NCBI GenBank assembly: GCA_937912225.1
Contig: CALDOJ010000016.1
Span: forward strand, 1-60,486
DNA: 60,486 nucleotides
Reading direction: 5' to 3'
Origin: Candidatus Woesearchaeota archaeon
GTDB lineage: Archaea > Nanobdellota > Nanobdellia > Woesearchaeales > GCA-2686295
Positions 1-12,000 of the stretch are shown in pieces. Within the stretch, counting starts at the first letter, position 1, and the number at the start of each line of letters is the position of its first letter. A model generated the notes under the pieces. The model worked only from the letters and a program-made list of their open reading frames with translations, searched no databases and was not told where the DNA came from. The translations under genes and the position numbers were made by a program.

Positions 1-2
1 AT

Positions 3-161
3 CATTTACTAAATGCATGTACAAATGTGAATGAAGAATTAAATACTGATCACATGATTCATTTAATGAGCGAATTATATGTTTTTGGTGTGAAAATTAA
101 ATCAGAACGTGATCCTTTGTTACAATTAGAAGTTTCTTATTGGAAAATTATTAAGGATTAA
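3..161 (+). CDS. 3' end of an unidentified protein (partial)
   Basis: An open frame runs in from the left edge and ends at TAA 159-161. About 52 residues are visible, ending in EVSYWKIIKD. The residues are charged and mixed, with no low complexity, and look like a normal C-terminus. It converges on pyrG, whose stop lies only a few bases away. No family can be recognised from this fragment. It is called because the frame is open from the window edge and stops exactly where the opposing gene begins. Confidence 0.5.
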   Translation, partial: HLLNACTNVNEELNTDHMIHLMSELYVFGVKIKSERDPLLQLEVSYWKIIKD

Positions 162-164
162 TTT

Positions 165-1754
165 TTATCTTTGTAAAGCTGCCTTAATCAATCCATAGAA
201 CAAAGGTGCTGGTTTCAGTAAACTTGATTTTAATTCTGGATGGCCTTGACAACCAACAAAGTATGAATGATGACTTAATTCAATAAATTCAACTAACAGC
301 TTATTAGGCGACATTCCTGAGAAAATCATTCCTTTGTTCTCTAAAATCTTGTGAAATAAAGGATTAACTTCATACCTATGTCTGTGTCTTTCAGAAGCTG
401 TTTCTGATTTATATAAATTGGAAATCTTGGTATTCTTCTTTAAATCTGCAGGATAAGCTCCAAGTCTCATTGTACCGCCTTTATTTTTAACAGTTTTTTG
501 TTCAGGTAAAATATCAATTACTGGATAGGGAGTTTTAGGATTAATTTCAGTACTGTTAGCATCTTTTAGTCCACAAACGTTTCGAGCAAATTCTGCAATT
601 GCAAGTTGCATTCCATAACAAATTCCTAAGAAAGGAATATTATTTTCCCTACAATGTTCTATAACTTTAATTTTTCCTTCAATACCACGACTTCCAAATC
701 CGCCAGGAACAATTATTCCATCAAATGACTCAAGTTCTTGACTTAAATTTTCAAATCCGGTAGTTTCAATAAAAGAAATCTCAACTTTAGATTTATGATT
801 TGCACCTGCATGATGAAGTGCTTCAACAACACTTGCATAAGAATCTTCTAAATCAGTGTACTTACCACAAATTGCAATTTTAACAGTTCTTGGAGTGTTT
901 TCATAACCAACAATTAATTCTCTCCAATGCTTAAGGTCAGGCTTAATTTTTAATTTTAATTTTTTATTAAGTCTTTCTACCATTCCTTGCTTTTCAAAAA
1001 CAAGAGGAATTTTGTAGATATTATCAACATCTAAACCAGTAATCACATCTTCTTTTTCAACATCACAAAAAGTAGCCATTTTACCTTTAATTTTATCAGT
1101 TAGCATTTCAGCACAACGAGCAACAATCATATCGGGAGTAATTCCACGTTCTCGAAGCATTGTAACGCTTTGTTGAGTAGGCTTACTTTTTTGTTCATTA
1201 ACACCACTAGGAATAGGAACATAAGCTAAATGAACATACATAATATTGTCTGCACCAACATCTTTTTTCAATTGACGACAAGCTTCAATGTATAAATTAT
1301 TTTCAATTTGGCCAACAGTTCCACCAATCTCAATTATTACAACATCTGCTTTTTCTGCTTTTGCAACACCCAAGTATCTGCTTTTAATATGATCAACTAC
1401 ATGTGGAACATATTCAACAGTTTTACCAAGATAATCTCCACGTCGTTCTTTAATACGGATTTCATGAAATACTTTACCCATGGTTAAATTCCAATCAGAT
1501 TTAGCACTCACTTTTAAGAAACGTTCATAATGACCAAAGTCCATATCGACTTCTCCACCGTCTTCAAGAACAAAAACTTCGCCATGTTCAACAGGATTCA
1601 TAGTTCCAGGATCAACATTCAAATATCCATCACATTTAATTGGAACAACTTTATATTTAGAAGATAAAAGCATTCCAATACTAGCACATGCGATTCCCTT
1701 ACCTAAACCAGATAGAACTCCGCCGGTAACGATTATATATTTTGTATTCGGCAT
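165..1754 (-). CDS. pyrG: CTP synthase
   Basis: Converts UTP to CTP with ATP and glutamine in the cytoplasm. The N-terminal amidoligase domain starts with VTGGVLSGLGKGI and carries the HGEVFVLEDGGEVDMDFGHYER stretch. A class I glutamine amidotransferase domain follows from about residue 290, with the oxyanion region VPGGFGSRG, nucleophile Cys in FLGICYGMQ (about residue 380) and the His-Glu pair in GHPEL. The length of about 529 residues is normal for the family. The start is placed at ATG 1754 (MPNTKYIIV) rather than at an upstream TTG, because a TATA-like tract at about 1767-1782 puts the transcript start close to this ATG, which fits leaderless expression. Confidence 0.97.
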   Translation of the reverse strand: MPNTKYIIVTGGVLSGLGKGIACASIGMLLSSKYKVVPIKCDGYLNVDPGTMNPVEHGEVFVLEDGGEVDMDFGHYERFLKVSAKSDWNLTMGKVFHEIRIKERRGDYLGKTVEYVPHVVDHIKSRYLGVAKAEKADVVIIEIGGTVGQIENNLYIEACRQLKKDVGADNIMYVHLAYVPIPSGVNEQKSKPTQQSVTMLRERGITPDMIVARCAEMLTDKIKGKMATFCDVEKEDVITGLDVDNIYKIPLVFEKQGMVERLNKKLKLKIKPDLKHWRELIVGYENTPRTVKIAICGKYTDLEDSYASVVEALHHAGANHKSKVEISFIETTGFENLSQELESFDGIIVPGGFGSRGIEGKIKVIEHCRENNIPFLGICYGMQLAIAEFARNVCGLKDANSTEINPKTPYPVIDILPEQKTVKNKGGTMRLGAYPADLKKNTKISNLYKSETASERHRHRYEVNPLFHKILENKGMIFSGMSPNKLLVEFIELSHHSYFVGCQGHPELKSSLLKPAPLFYGLIKAALQR

Positions 1755-1809
1755 AAATAACAAAAGTGAATATATTATTTAAAGATTATTGTATTCTAAA
1801 ACTATTGTT

Positions 1810-2991
1810 TCACTCACTTTCTTCTTGAATTTGAATCATAAAAAAAGTAAAAATAGCACCAATAATGATCGAAATAATCAATACAGTTTTTGGATCTTTT
1901 AAGATGAAAAATAATGCTATTGCTAAAAGAGTCATAACAAGCCTTCCAGTATGAAGAAATATTTCTCTAGAAAAAATAGTATACGCAATACCTTTCTTTT
2001 TAGAATTACTATATAATACTGAATGAAAAGGAATATTAATCATGCTAAATGAGATTGCACCAAACCCTTGAGTAATTGCAATAGTTGAAGCAGTTTTTAA
2101 TAAAGTCCTCACAACTAATGATAAAGAATGAATCCATGCACCAAAGTTCATAATTCTATGTCTATTACCATCATTCATTTTTTTACCAACATAGAAAGTA
2201 AATAAAGCAAGCAAAGCATTAGATAAAGTAAAAATTCCACCAATACTCTTTAAATTAATCGCTAAGAAGAATAATAAGAAAGGCCAAAAAATCCTTGCAG
2301 CATAATCTCTCATTCCTTCAGCAAAGAACACATAATTTTTTTTTATAGACTTCCTAGAAAAACTTTTTTTAAGTTTAAATTCAAAAGGTTCGCTCACTTC
2401 TTCAGAAAAGAATAAAGGAATAATTGCAACAAATAATACTAAAATAATAATTATAAATAATACTTCAAAAGAAAAGATACTAATAACTAAAGCTCCAAAA
2501 AAAGGACCAATAATTGAGAATACCATACTTAAAGCATTCACAATACCTACTTGAGAGTCAACTTTTTCTTTTGATGAACATTTAGCAAAATCAACATGAA
2601 AACCTGCAAAATATAATCCTCCAGAAAAAGCAATGATTCCTGAAACGAAAAATAACACTAAATAACGATTAAAATGTAACAACAAATAATCAAAATTATA
2701 TAACAGAAGAAAAAAAGCAATCAAAATAGGCATGCTAACAGTAATAACATGCTTAACACCTTTTTTTGACGCTAATTTCAAACCAGCATACATAAAAATA
2801 GTTCCAAAAAAAGTATTAAATGCAAAATAAAGAATGACTGCAAGAAAAGAAAACTCTTTTTTCAATAAGAAGATTGGCATGAATACTGAAATAGTAGACA
2901 TGGCAAAAGACCTTAAAGAGTGAGTAACATATAATTCGTTCATCTCACTCTTAAGAAAATATTGTATCTTCAAGTGTGGTCTATGCATCAT
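1810..2991 (-). CDS. Major facilitator superfamily (MFS) membrane transporter
   Basis: The 393-residue protein is built almost entirely of hydrophobic helices, about twelve, separated by short charged loops such as KLASKKGVKH and YVGKKMNDGNRHR. These loops sit where the MFS signature loops between helices 2-3 and 8-9 are expected. The substrate cannot be read from the sequence. The start ATGATG lies just after a TTAGGTGAG SD, about 20 bp downstream of the giant surface-protein gene on the same strand, so the two may be co-transcribed. pyrG follows after roughly 45 bp but has its own promoter. Confidence 0.8.
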   Translation of the reverse strand: MMHRPHLKIQYFLKSEMNELYVTHSLRSFAMSTISVFMPIFLLKKEFSFLAVILYFAFNTFFGTIFMYAGLKLASKKGVKHVITVSMPILIAFFLLLYNFDYLLLHFNRYLVLFFVSGIIAFSGGLYFAGFHVDFAKCSSKEKVDSQVGIVNALSMVFSIIGPFFGALVISIFSFEVLFIIIILVLFVAIIPLFFSEEVSEPFEFKLKKSFSRKSIKKNYVFFAEGMRDYAARIFWPFLLFFLAINLKSIGGIFTLSNALLALFTFYVGKKMNDGNRHRIMNFGAWIHSLSLVVRTLLKTASTIAITQGFGAISFSMINIPFHSVLYSNSKKKGIAYTIFSREIFLHTGRLVMTLLAIALFFILKDPKTVLIISIIIGAIFTFFMIQIQEESE

Positions 2992-3011
2992 CTCACCTAA
3001 TTTTCCCTTCT

Positions 3012-6000
3012 TTAGAACTGAGGTTTGTCAGAATCCTTTAAACCTGAATCTAACTCTGATTTTGAAGGTCTTAACATTGCTTCATTAATCAAAGCTTCTT
3101 CGATTCCTTGTTGAAGCATCCAATTTCTAAGATCTTCATCTTTATGACCTTGACCTCTATACTCGTTCAAATAATCTTGAATGTCATTAATTTTTTGGTC
3201 ACGTAAAACTGCTGCCATTACAGGTTCAACCTTAGCATTACTAAAACCACTCTGTACAAGTTGACTCTTAATATCATCATGAGATAAACCCTCGCTTAAA
3301 TATCTGTAAATATATCTATTCAACACATCTACTTCTTCTTGTTCTAGTTGATCGATGTGCATTTTTTCTTGAACAATAGTATTCTCTGCTTTTTGCAATT
3401 TACTATGGCCTTGTGACTGTATAACTACTGCGCCTGCACCACCAAGCACTACTAAACCACCAATTATCAACCAAATATAATTAGGAGTCTTATCAACAGG
3501 AACTGGCATTTCAATAATTTTTTCTTCAAAGATTATATCAGGTCCACAATCATTAATACAAACACCACCGCAATCAACACCCTCTTCACCTTCATCTAGG
3601 TAATTATTATTACAACCAGGGCAAGGGATGCAAGATCCGCCACAGTCTACTCCTGTTTCACCACCGTTTAATAAATTATCAGTGCAAGTAGCTATATTAC
3701 AAGCAGGACATAATGATCCTCCACAATCTATTCCAGTCTCACCTTGGTTTTGAATTCCATCATGACAGCTAATACAAGCATCACAAACACCGCCGCAATC
3801 TACACCAATTTCATCCTGGTTTGTGATATTATCACTACAAGTTTCAGTTGCAGGTGGATTATACCATCCGCCACCACTACTTCCGCCAGATGAGCCTCCA
3901 GAACTTCCACTACCACCACCATTATTTACAACTTCGGTTGAACTAGTATCTTGAGTTAATATAAATACTGAAAAATTATTAACAGTTGCAAGTATTAAAG
4001 TCGAAGCACTATCAATAGTTGTGTTTAAAATGCTACCATTAGCATAATTAATCACACCAGTTGAAGGATCATATTCATATTTGAAAATCACTAATTGTGA
4101 AGTTGAAACTCCATAAGATGAATAGTTAAACGCAATTGAGTAATTCAAAGAACTACTTGCAGTCATTTCAAGAGCATAAGCTTCTAAAGGAACATAAGTA
4201 TTGCTGCTTCCAATACTTTGGTTGGCGTTTGCAATATTGTCTGAGTTTAACTTTCTAAAGAAAATATCCATTGAAGTAATGTCTGAAATATTAACATTTG
4301 TTGCAGACACAATTAATTTTTGAATCTTATACTTAACAGTGTAATTTTCATTGGCAGGTAATGTGAAATTTAACTCACTATCTGTACTGCTAGCAGAACC
4401 ACTATCAATTAATACTCCAGCTCTATAATATTGGAATGTAATTGAATGACTACTATTAAAAGTGTTAGTTTCAACTTGAGTTCCTTCTACAGATAAATTA
4501 AAAGTTTTATTATAAGTCCAAATTGAATCATTAACTGAGATATTAATTGTTCTATTCATATCAGGATCATCCCATGTTAACAAGCATACATTGTTGCTTT
4601 GGTAAGAGATATTCATATCTGCAGGACCATCAACTGAACAAGTATACGATGAATCATTATGACTATCAAGATCTGTGAATCTAACTAAAGCAGTATACCT
4701 AACATCAACCCAAGCTTCACTTAAGTTTTCAGTTGTAATATTAGGCATTCTATTTGTAATGCTTAAAGTCTGAGGTGAATTATTCTTTGTATTCCAAGCT
4801 AAATCTCTTGCATACCAAGTATAAGTTATAGTTTGCCCAGCATCTAATTCGTAAGTTGGAATAGCTACTCTCCACCTATTAGCATATTCATAAATTTCAT
4901 CGCCACTCACTTGGGTGGCTGTTGTATTAACATATGATCCGTTTGCATTATGCATAACCCACACAGAATCAAGACCAACAACTTCTTCCCAATACATGTA
5001 CAAGTAAACAGTATCATTATCATAAATCGTTGCATTAGGTGTTTGTTTAGCATTAAAATAATTTGGATAAACAGTATCAAGATATATTAATTCACTGTCA
5101 GTTGAGATGTTTGAGTTATTATTCATAGCTCTAACACTGATATTATACAATCCATCACTCAAACTAGTAATGTTAATTGTTTTAGTCCAAGTAGAGATAT
5201 TGGCGCTAGTAGTATTTGTACTGCTATTTACATTTGCTCCGCTACTGTTAGTAATGTTGTAAGTCATATTTTTAAACAAAGTAGCTCTTAAACTAATATT
5301 GAAGTTTGTACCGAAATAATTTCTATTAGGATTCAAAACAAGATTAATGGAAGGAACGCTATTATCAATAATCAAAATTATTGATTTATTACTGCTTTGA
5401 TTAAATGAATCATTAGCATAAATTGTAAATGTGAATGCTCCTTCTAAACTTGAAAGGTTAAGGCTAATATTATTTAAATCACTTATTGTGCTTGTAAGAG
5501 CTAATGCTCCTGAATTATATTCTGTTAATTCATAATAAGCTGAATAACTGCTAACATCTGTTATAGTTGCAGTGGCTATTAAGATTGCATTAACTAATGA
5601 ATTATTATCAGGACTAGTAATGTTAATTACTGGAGCTTGATTTTCTTTTATAAAAGTGATTTCTGTATTCTGGTCTGATCTTTGTTTATTTCCAGCAGTA
5701 TCTTGACATACAACATAAATATTCCAATTTCCTTCAGTAATATTAGTTGCAGTACAGTTGTATTCGCCAGAACTTCCTCCACTACAATATGAAGAATAAT
5801 TGTATGATCCTTGTCCAGGCTCAGTATAATCAATATCATAATAAGACCAAACACAAGTTAAACCAGCTTCACCAGTTAAATTAATTTGAGTAGTATTTCC
5901 TGATGTTAAATCATAATAATTATTGCTTGCATCAGTATCGTTACTAACTGAACTAATACTTAAAGCAACAGGAGTTACAGTATCTAAGTAAATAATTCCA

Positions 6001-9000
6001 TTACTTGAAACAACTGATGAGGCAGTTCCCAAATTATTGAAAGCTTTAACATTCAAATAATAGATTGTTTCATCAGTTAAGTTCAAACCTGGTAAAGTAA
6101 CTGCTTGACTTGTTGTAGTTGTCCAAGTAAGCATGTCTGTTGAGCCCGCAGCTGTTCCTAAACTGTATTGGTAATGAGATATTCCTGAATCTAAATCAAT
6201 ACCGTTAGACCAGTTAAATGAAAGGGTGGTTGAACCAATGATGTCTCCTTGATCATCAACTATTGCAAGAGTTGGATTGGAAGTGTCAACCGTTACATTA
6301 AATGCTTGATTTCCAGACGTATAAACAACAACATTTCCAGCTATATCATAAACCCATAATTCGAATTTATAACAAGTTCCATCTTGTAAACCAGTAATTG
6401 TTTTAGTACTTGTGCCTGTAGCTGTTGTTAAAGATACGTTAGTTTCAACAATAGCACTTGAATAAGCACCACACTGACCTTGTTGTGAAAGATTTGAAGT
6501 TTTCTTCCTAATCTCTGCTTTATTAATGCCTGAAAGTACATCCACACCAGTTCCATAAGTAAGAACTATTGAAGGAGCAGTTAAGTCGCCTACAGGATAA
6601 CTAAGCGAACCATTTACAGGATCAACTGCGTCAATCATAATTGCAGAACTACTAAACCATACAGAACTGCTATTGCTATATGAATAATTATTGAAAGCCT
6701 TAACATTAACATAATATTCTTCTCCTTGAACTAATATTAATCCTGAAATATTAGCTCCTGCAGTTAAAACGTCTGTTTGTGATTTAGTTGAATTCCAACC
6801 AGCAACAGGGTATTGTGCAGTACCAATTGCATATTTGTAATAACTAATACCAGTTTCAAGGTCAGTAAAATTCCAAGTAGAACCTAGTTCAGAAAGACTA
6901 TTACTCCAGTAAACACCATTGTTAATTGTTAAACTATTGAAAACTGGTGGAGTAGTATCTTCATATACAATACCATTACTACTACTAATATTATAATTTT
7001 CGAATTCATCAACTGCTTTAACATTGAAATAATAAATTGTTCCTGCTGTTAAATTCAAAGCTGTAGTTGTAACATTAGTTGATAAATTTACACTAGTCCA
7101 ATTGATAACATCGTTGTAACCTTCTGTTGAATAAGCTTTTGAACCAATTGAATACTCAAATCTATTTAAGTTACTTTGATTAGACCAATTAGCATATAAT
7201 ATGTTGCTTGAAGTAGTAACTCCTTGATCAGTTATTATTGGTGCATCAGGTGCGTTTGAATCTTTAGTGAAGTTTAATTTGGTTGTAGTATTACTTTGAC
7301 CAACATCGTCACTAACTGTGAAAGTTAAGTTATGAGACCCATCAGCTAAAGTCAAGCTTAAACTACAAGTTTTCATTGCATCAGTTCCTGAACAACTAAT
7401 ATTTTCACTAAAGTTTAAAGTTCCATTGTAAAGTAAGCTGCCTGCAATTTTATGATATTGACTTCCTGTGGTGTTTGTTATATTTACTAATAAACTGCTT
7501 TCATTAATCTTATAATTATCGCTAATTGTAAAGTTAATAGTTATTGAATCAGTTGTAGTGTAATTTGGAATTGCTGAAATATTTATTGATGGAGCTGTTA
7601 AATCAGAGTAAATAGTTAATTGGTCAGAAACAATTCCAGTTAAACCATACCTAGTTCCAATAACAGTTATGTTATTGTAACCACTAAATAAATTGTCAAT
7701 GGTTATATTAAACCAGCCTTTAGGATATTGAGTGTCATAAACACTGATGCTCGTGTTTGTTGGTACATCGCTAGTTAAATTTTCAGATAAACAAACTTGT
7801 ACATAAAGCGCATTAGCACCTTCTCCCCAATCATTAGTTTGATTAGTTATGTTGTATCTTTCAAAGTTAGTTCTGTTATGATTGGCAAATTCTACCCATC
7901 CGCTTGCAAAACTACTATTCTCTGTTTTATTAACATAGAAACAACTATCTCCTGAACTTACAGCTTGTCTCATAGTTGTAGTTGTAATATTAAGAGTTGA
8001 AGATTGTGTACTTAAATTAGTAAAGACTCTTGCAATAAGTTCTCCTTGAGTTACTGTAGCATTTACTAAAGTATTATTTTTTCCTATATAACCAATTAAA
8101 TTAGTGGTGTTGGAATTAATAACTTCTGCAAGTGATTGTAAGATTGCTTTATTAGGTGTGTTACTTGTAGTGAACCTTCTTGTGGAAGAATTTCCAACTA
8201 AACCTTCATCGCTGGTACAAGCAATTTTCCAATCTAAACTTTGATCTATAATATTAGTTAAATTAATGCTTGTGATTGCACCTACAGTCGCATTAATTGA
8301 AGTATTTAAATAGCCGTTGAAGTAAATGTTGCAAGCTAATAAGCTGTCAAAATCGTCAGTTACATTAAACTGGAACGATATATTTCTACTAACATCAAGA
8401 ATTACATTATCAGCAGGACTTACTAAAGTTACATTAGGAACAATTGTATTGACTTTGAAATCTAATTTAGTGCTAATATTTTGTGAGCCTGCTGTATCAT
8501 TAACAAATCCTGTGATGTTATAATATCCATCTGTTAAGTTTAAAGTTAAATTACAGTTTTGTAATGCACTTGTTCCACTACAGGAAACATTATTGCCAAA
8601 AATCCATCCACTATAAGCAACACTGCTTGATATTTTATGATAAGTATTGTTTCCTGTCGAATTTGAAATATTCAATAATAAAGTTGACATGTTTAGACTA
8701 TAATCATCACTTACAGAGAAATTAATAGTGAATACATTGCTGTTGCTATAATTAGAAACTGTACTGAAATTAATTTTCGGACTAGTTGAATCTAAATAAG
8801 CAGTTGTAGCATTTGAAACTGTTCCAGTTAATCCTTGTCTATACCCTATTGCAGTTATATTATTTAAACCTGAAAACAAGTTTTCAATTGTTATATTAAA
8901 CCAACCATTCGGATGTGAGGAATTGTAAGATTTAACAATTGTTCCAACAGGTATAGTTTGATCTAGTGTTTCATTCAAATAAACTCTAACGTATGAAGCA

Positions 9001-12000
9001 CTACCATAATCAGTTACGTTACTGACCTCGTATCTTAAGAAATTATCTCTATAATGGGTTTCAAACTCAACATAAATTCCTAATTCTCCTTGATCGGTTG
9101 CATTGAAATAAGTTCCTTCTTCTTTTAATACGTGGAAATAATTGCTACCGCTAGTCATTTCAACATTTCTGGTTGTTGCAGAGTATATCTCTTTAGAATT
9201 AATTCCTGCTTCTGAGTTTCCGTTTGTAATGGCAGTATCTAATCCTTGTTGAACAGTGATATTGATGCTTGAACCAGTTTTATTAACAAAACCAATGATG
9301 TTCAAACTATTATTATAAACGATGTTATACTCTGCTTGAATCATTGCTTGACTTGGATTATTACTCATAGTAAACATTCTTGTGGAAGAATTTCCAATTA
9401 AACCCAAATCGTTTGTACAACTTAAATTCCAATAATAATTTTTATCAACTAAATTTGTCAAGTTTAAACTAATAGTTGTATCATTAGTTGCGTTTACTGA
9501 AGTATTCAAGACTCCATCCAAGTATAAATTACATGCAAGACTAGTATCATAACTATCACTTACATTAAATTGTAAAGTAATATTTCTAGTTTTATCTTCT
9601 GAATAGTTATTTGCTGGACTTTCTAAACTAACAACTGGTGCTTGTGATGAAACTAAGAATGCTTTTTTAGCGCTAGTATTGGTATTGCCAATAGTGTCAT
9701 TAATTATCACACTAACGTTGTAATATCCGTCGCTCAAAGAGATTGAAACATTACAACTTGGTAAACTGGTGCAAGTAACATCTGTTCCATTGAACAATCT
9801 GGTTGTTGTACTGTTTGAAACATTAACAATAACAGTTGAAGTATTAACTGCATAATTATCAGTTATTTGGAATTGAATATTTGGAGTGTTAGTCGTATAA
9901 TTAGTTACTAATGTTAAATCTGCACTTGGTTGAGTTATATCTCTATAAATGTATAAATAATCTGATTCAGGACCTGCATTTCCAAACCTTTTAGCAATAG
10001 CAGATAAATTATTCAAACCAGTTGATAACTGAACAGTTATATTGAACCAACCAGTAGGTTTAGATTCATTATATGCATACGCGATTGTATCAACTGTAAT
10101 AGCACCTGCTAAATTAGGACTTATGTTTAATTTATATTCATTAGGGAAATCTTCAACACCTGTGATATTATATCTTATCAAATAATCATTTTGGTGTCCT
10201 ACTAATTCAGTGTAATTTCCAACATGAAATCCGGTTGCAGTTGTTTTATTAATGAAAATATAACTATCACCTATTGATCCAGTTCTAGTTATAGTTGTTT
10301 GTCCTACTCTGGTCGAAGAGATGTTTGATAATGAATTATTAGTATTTATAGTATTATTTTGAACTGCATAAACCGTAATATTTGAGTTTGTTTTATTAGC
10401 ATATCCATAAACATTAACAGTACTTGCGGATGTCAAATTACTTGCAATCCAAATAACTGGTTTATGTGATGCGACACTTACATTAAAGTATCTGGTTGTT
10501 GACACCGCGGAGTTTTGAGCATCATCTTTACATAAGAAGTACCATGAATGATTGCCGTCTGTTGTAACTGTGTAACTGTAAGATTTTGAACTGCCTTCAG
10601 TAACAGTTTGTGTACTTATTGAACTGCCATCAAGGTATAAACTACAAGCCATAGTTTCATCAACATTGTCTGAAACACCATTTAATAAGAACTCAATAGT
10701 ATTATTGTCTGTGAAAACAGAGTTGTTAGCAGGAGTACTTGGTGAGTTAATTGTTATAATTGGATCGGTATAATCATATAATAAGCTCTTATTAACAATG
10801 GTTGCATTATTTCCTGCTAAATCAGTTGTATAATATCTTAGAGTATTATTTCCTTCTAAAGCAGGAGTTATTGGAATAGTATATATTGTGTTTGGTGTAC
10901 AATTGTTTGCAGTTGCATTTATACAGTAATAAGTTTTATTTATTCCACTAACATTTAATACACCATTACTATCATTTCTTGTTAAGTTAATTGAAGGGTA
11001 AGGGGTGTAATTAATCCATCCACTAGATGCATCATCAGTAGTAGTTGGTGCAGTTCTATCAGCAAGTATTGTTCTGGATTCTGTAGTGTTACTGTTATTG
11101 GCTGAATCTGTGCAATTAAGGTACCAAGTGTGTTCTCCTTCTGCAAAACTGGTTATTTGAAATAAACTTGTTGTTGCATTTGCAACACTGCTATTTGTTT
11201 GATTTATAGTTCCATCTATGTATAATGAACAATTGAGTGTTGTTGATAATGCATCTGTTACATTGAAAGTTATGTTTACAGGATTATTGTTTGTTTTAGT
11301 GTTGTTTGCTGGTCCTTCAATTAAAGTTGCTGGAACTGTTCGATCAATACTTATATTAATTGAGTTAATAGTTTCATTATTTGTTGCATTATCTGATGAA
11401 TAATATCTAAGATAATTAATTCCTTCTGAACTAAAGTTTATTGGAACAGTATATTCAGTTGTTGGATTACAAGTATTTGTAGTGTCATTACAATAATATG
11501 TTTTGTTTACTCCACTAACAGTTAACGCACCATTTACATCGCTTGCAGTTAAAGTAATTGAAACATTGTTAGGAGTCCAAACACCGGGTGCATTGTTTGT
11601 TGTCGTTGGTGCAGTTCGATCAGTAAGAATAGTTCTTGTTTCTGTATTATTAGTGTTATTTGCTGCATCTTTACATTGGATATACCAAGTATGTGTTCCT
11701 TCAGCAAAACTACTTATATTAAATTGAGTAGTTGTTGCATTTGCAACACTGCTATTTGTTTGATTTATAGTTCCGTCTATGTATAATGAACAATTGAGTG
11801 TTGTTGATAATGCATCTGTTACATTGAAAGTTATGTTTACAAGGTCATCATTTGTTGTTGTATCGTTTTCTGGACTTTCAATTAAAATTGCAGGGTCAAC
11901 AGTATCTATTTGTATGGTTGCGCTGTTAACTGTTTCATTATTTGTTGCATTATCTGTTGAATAATATCTTATGTAACTTGTTCCTTCTGTAGCAATCGAA

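Noticed and set aside
3600..3860. Regularly spaced GGCGGTGTTTG-like repeats near the adhesin 3' end, at first sight CRISPR-like
   Set aside because: They encode the Cys-rich GVDCGG protein repeats; spacing and sequence follow codons and there are no unrelated spacers.
8326..11964. Several plus-strand open frames of 61-74 codons opposite the giant adhesin
   Set aside because: They mirror the Asn/Thr-rich repeat codons on the other strand, have no SD or TATA, and their similarity to each other only reflects the adhesin repeats.
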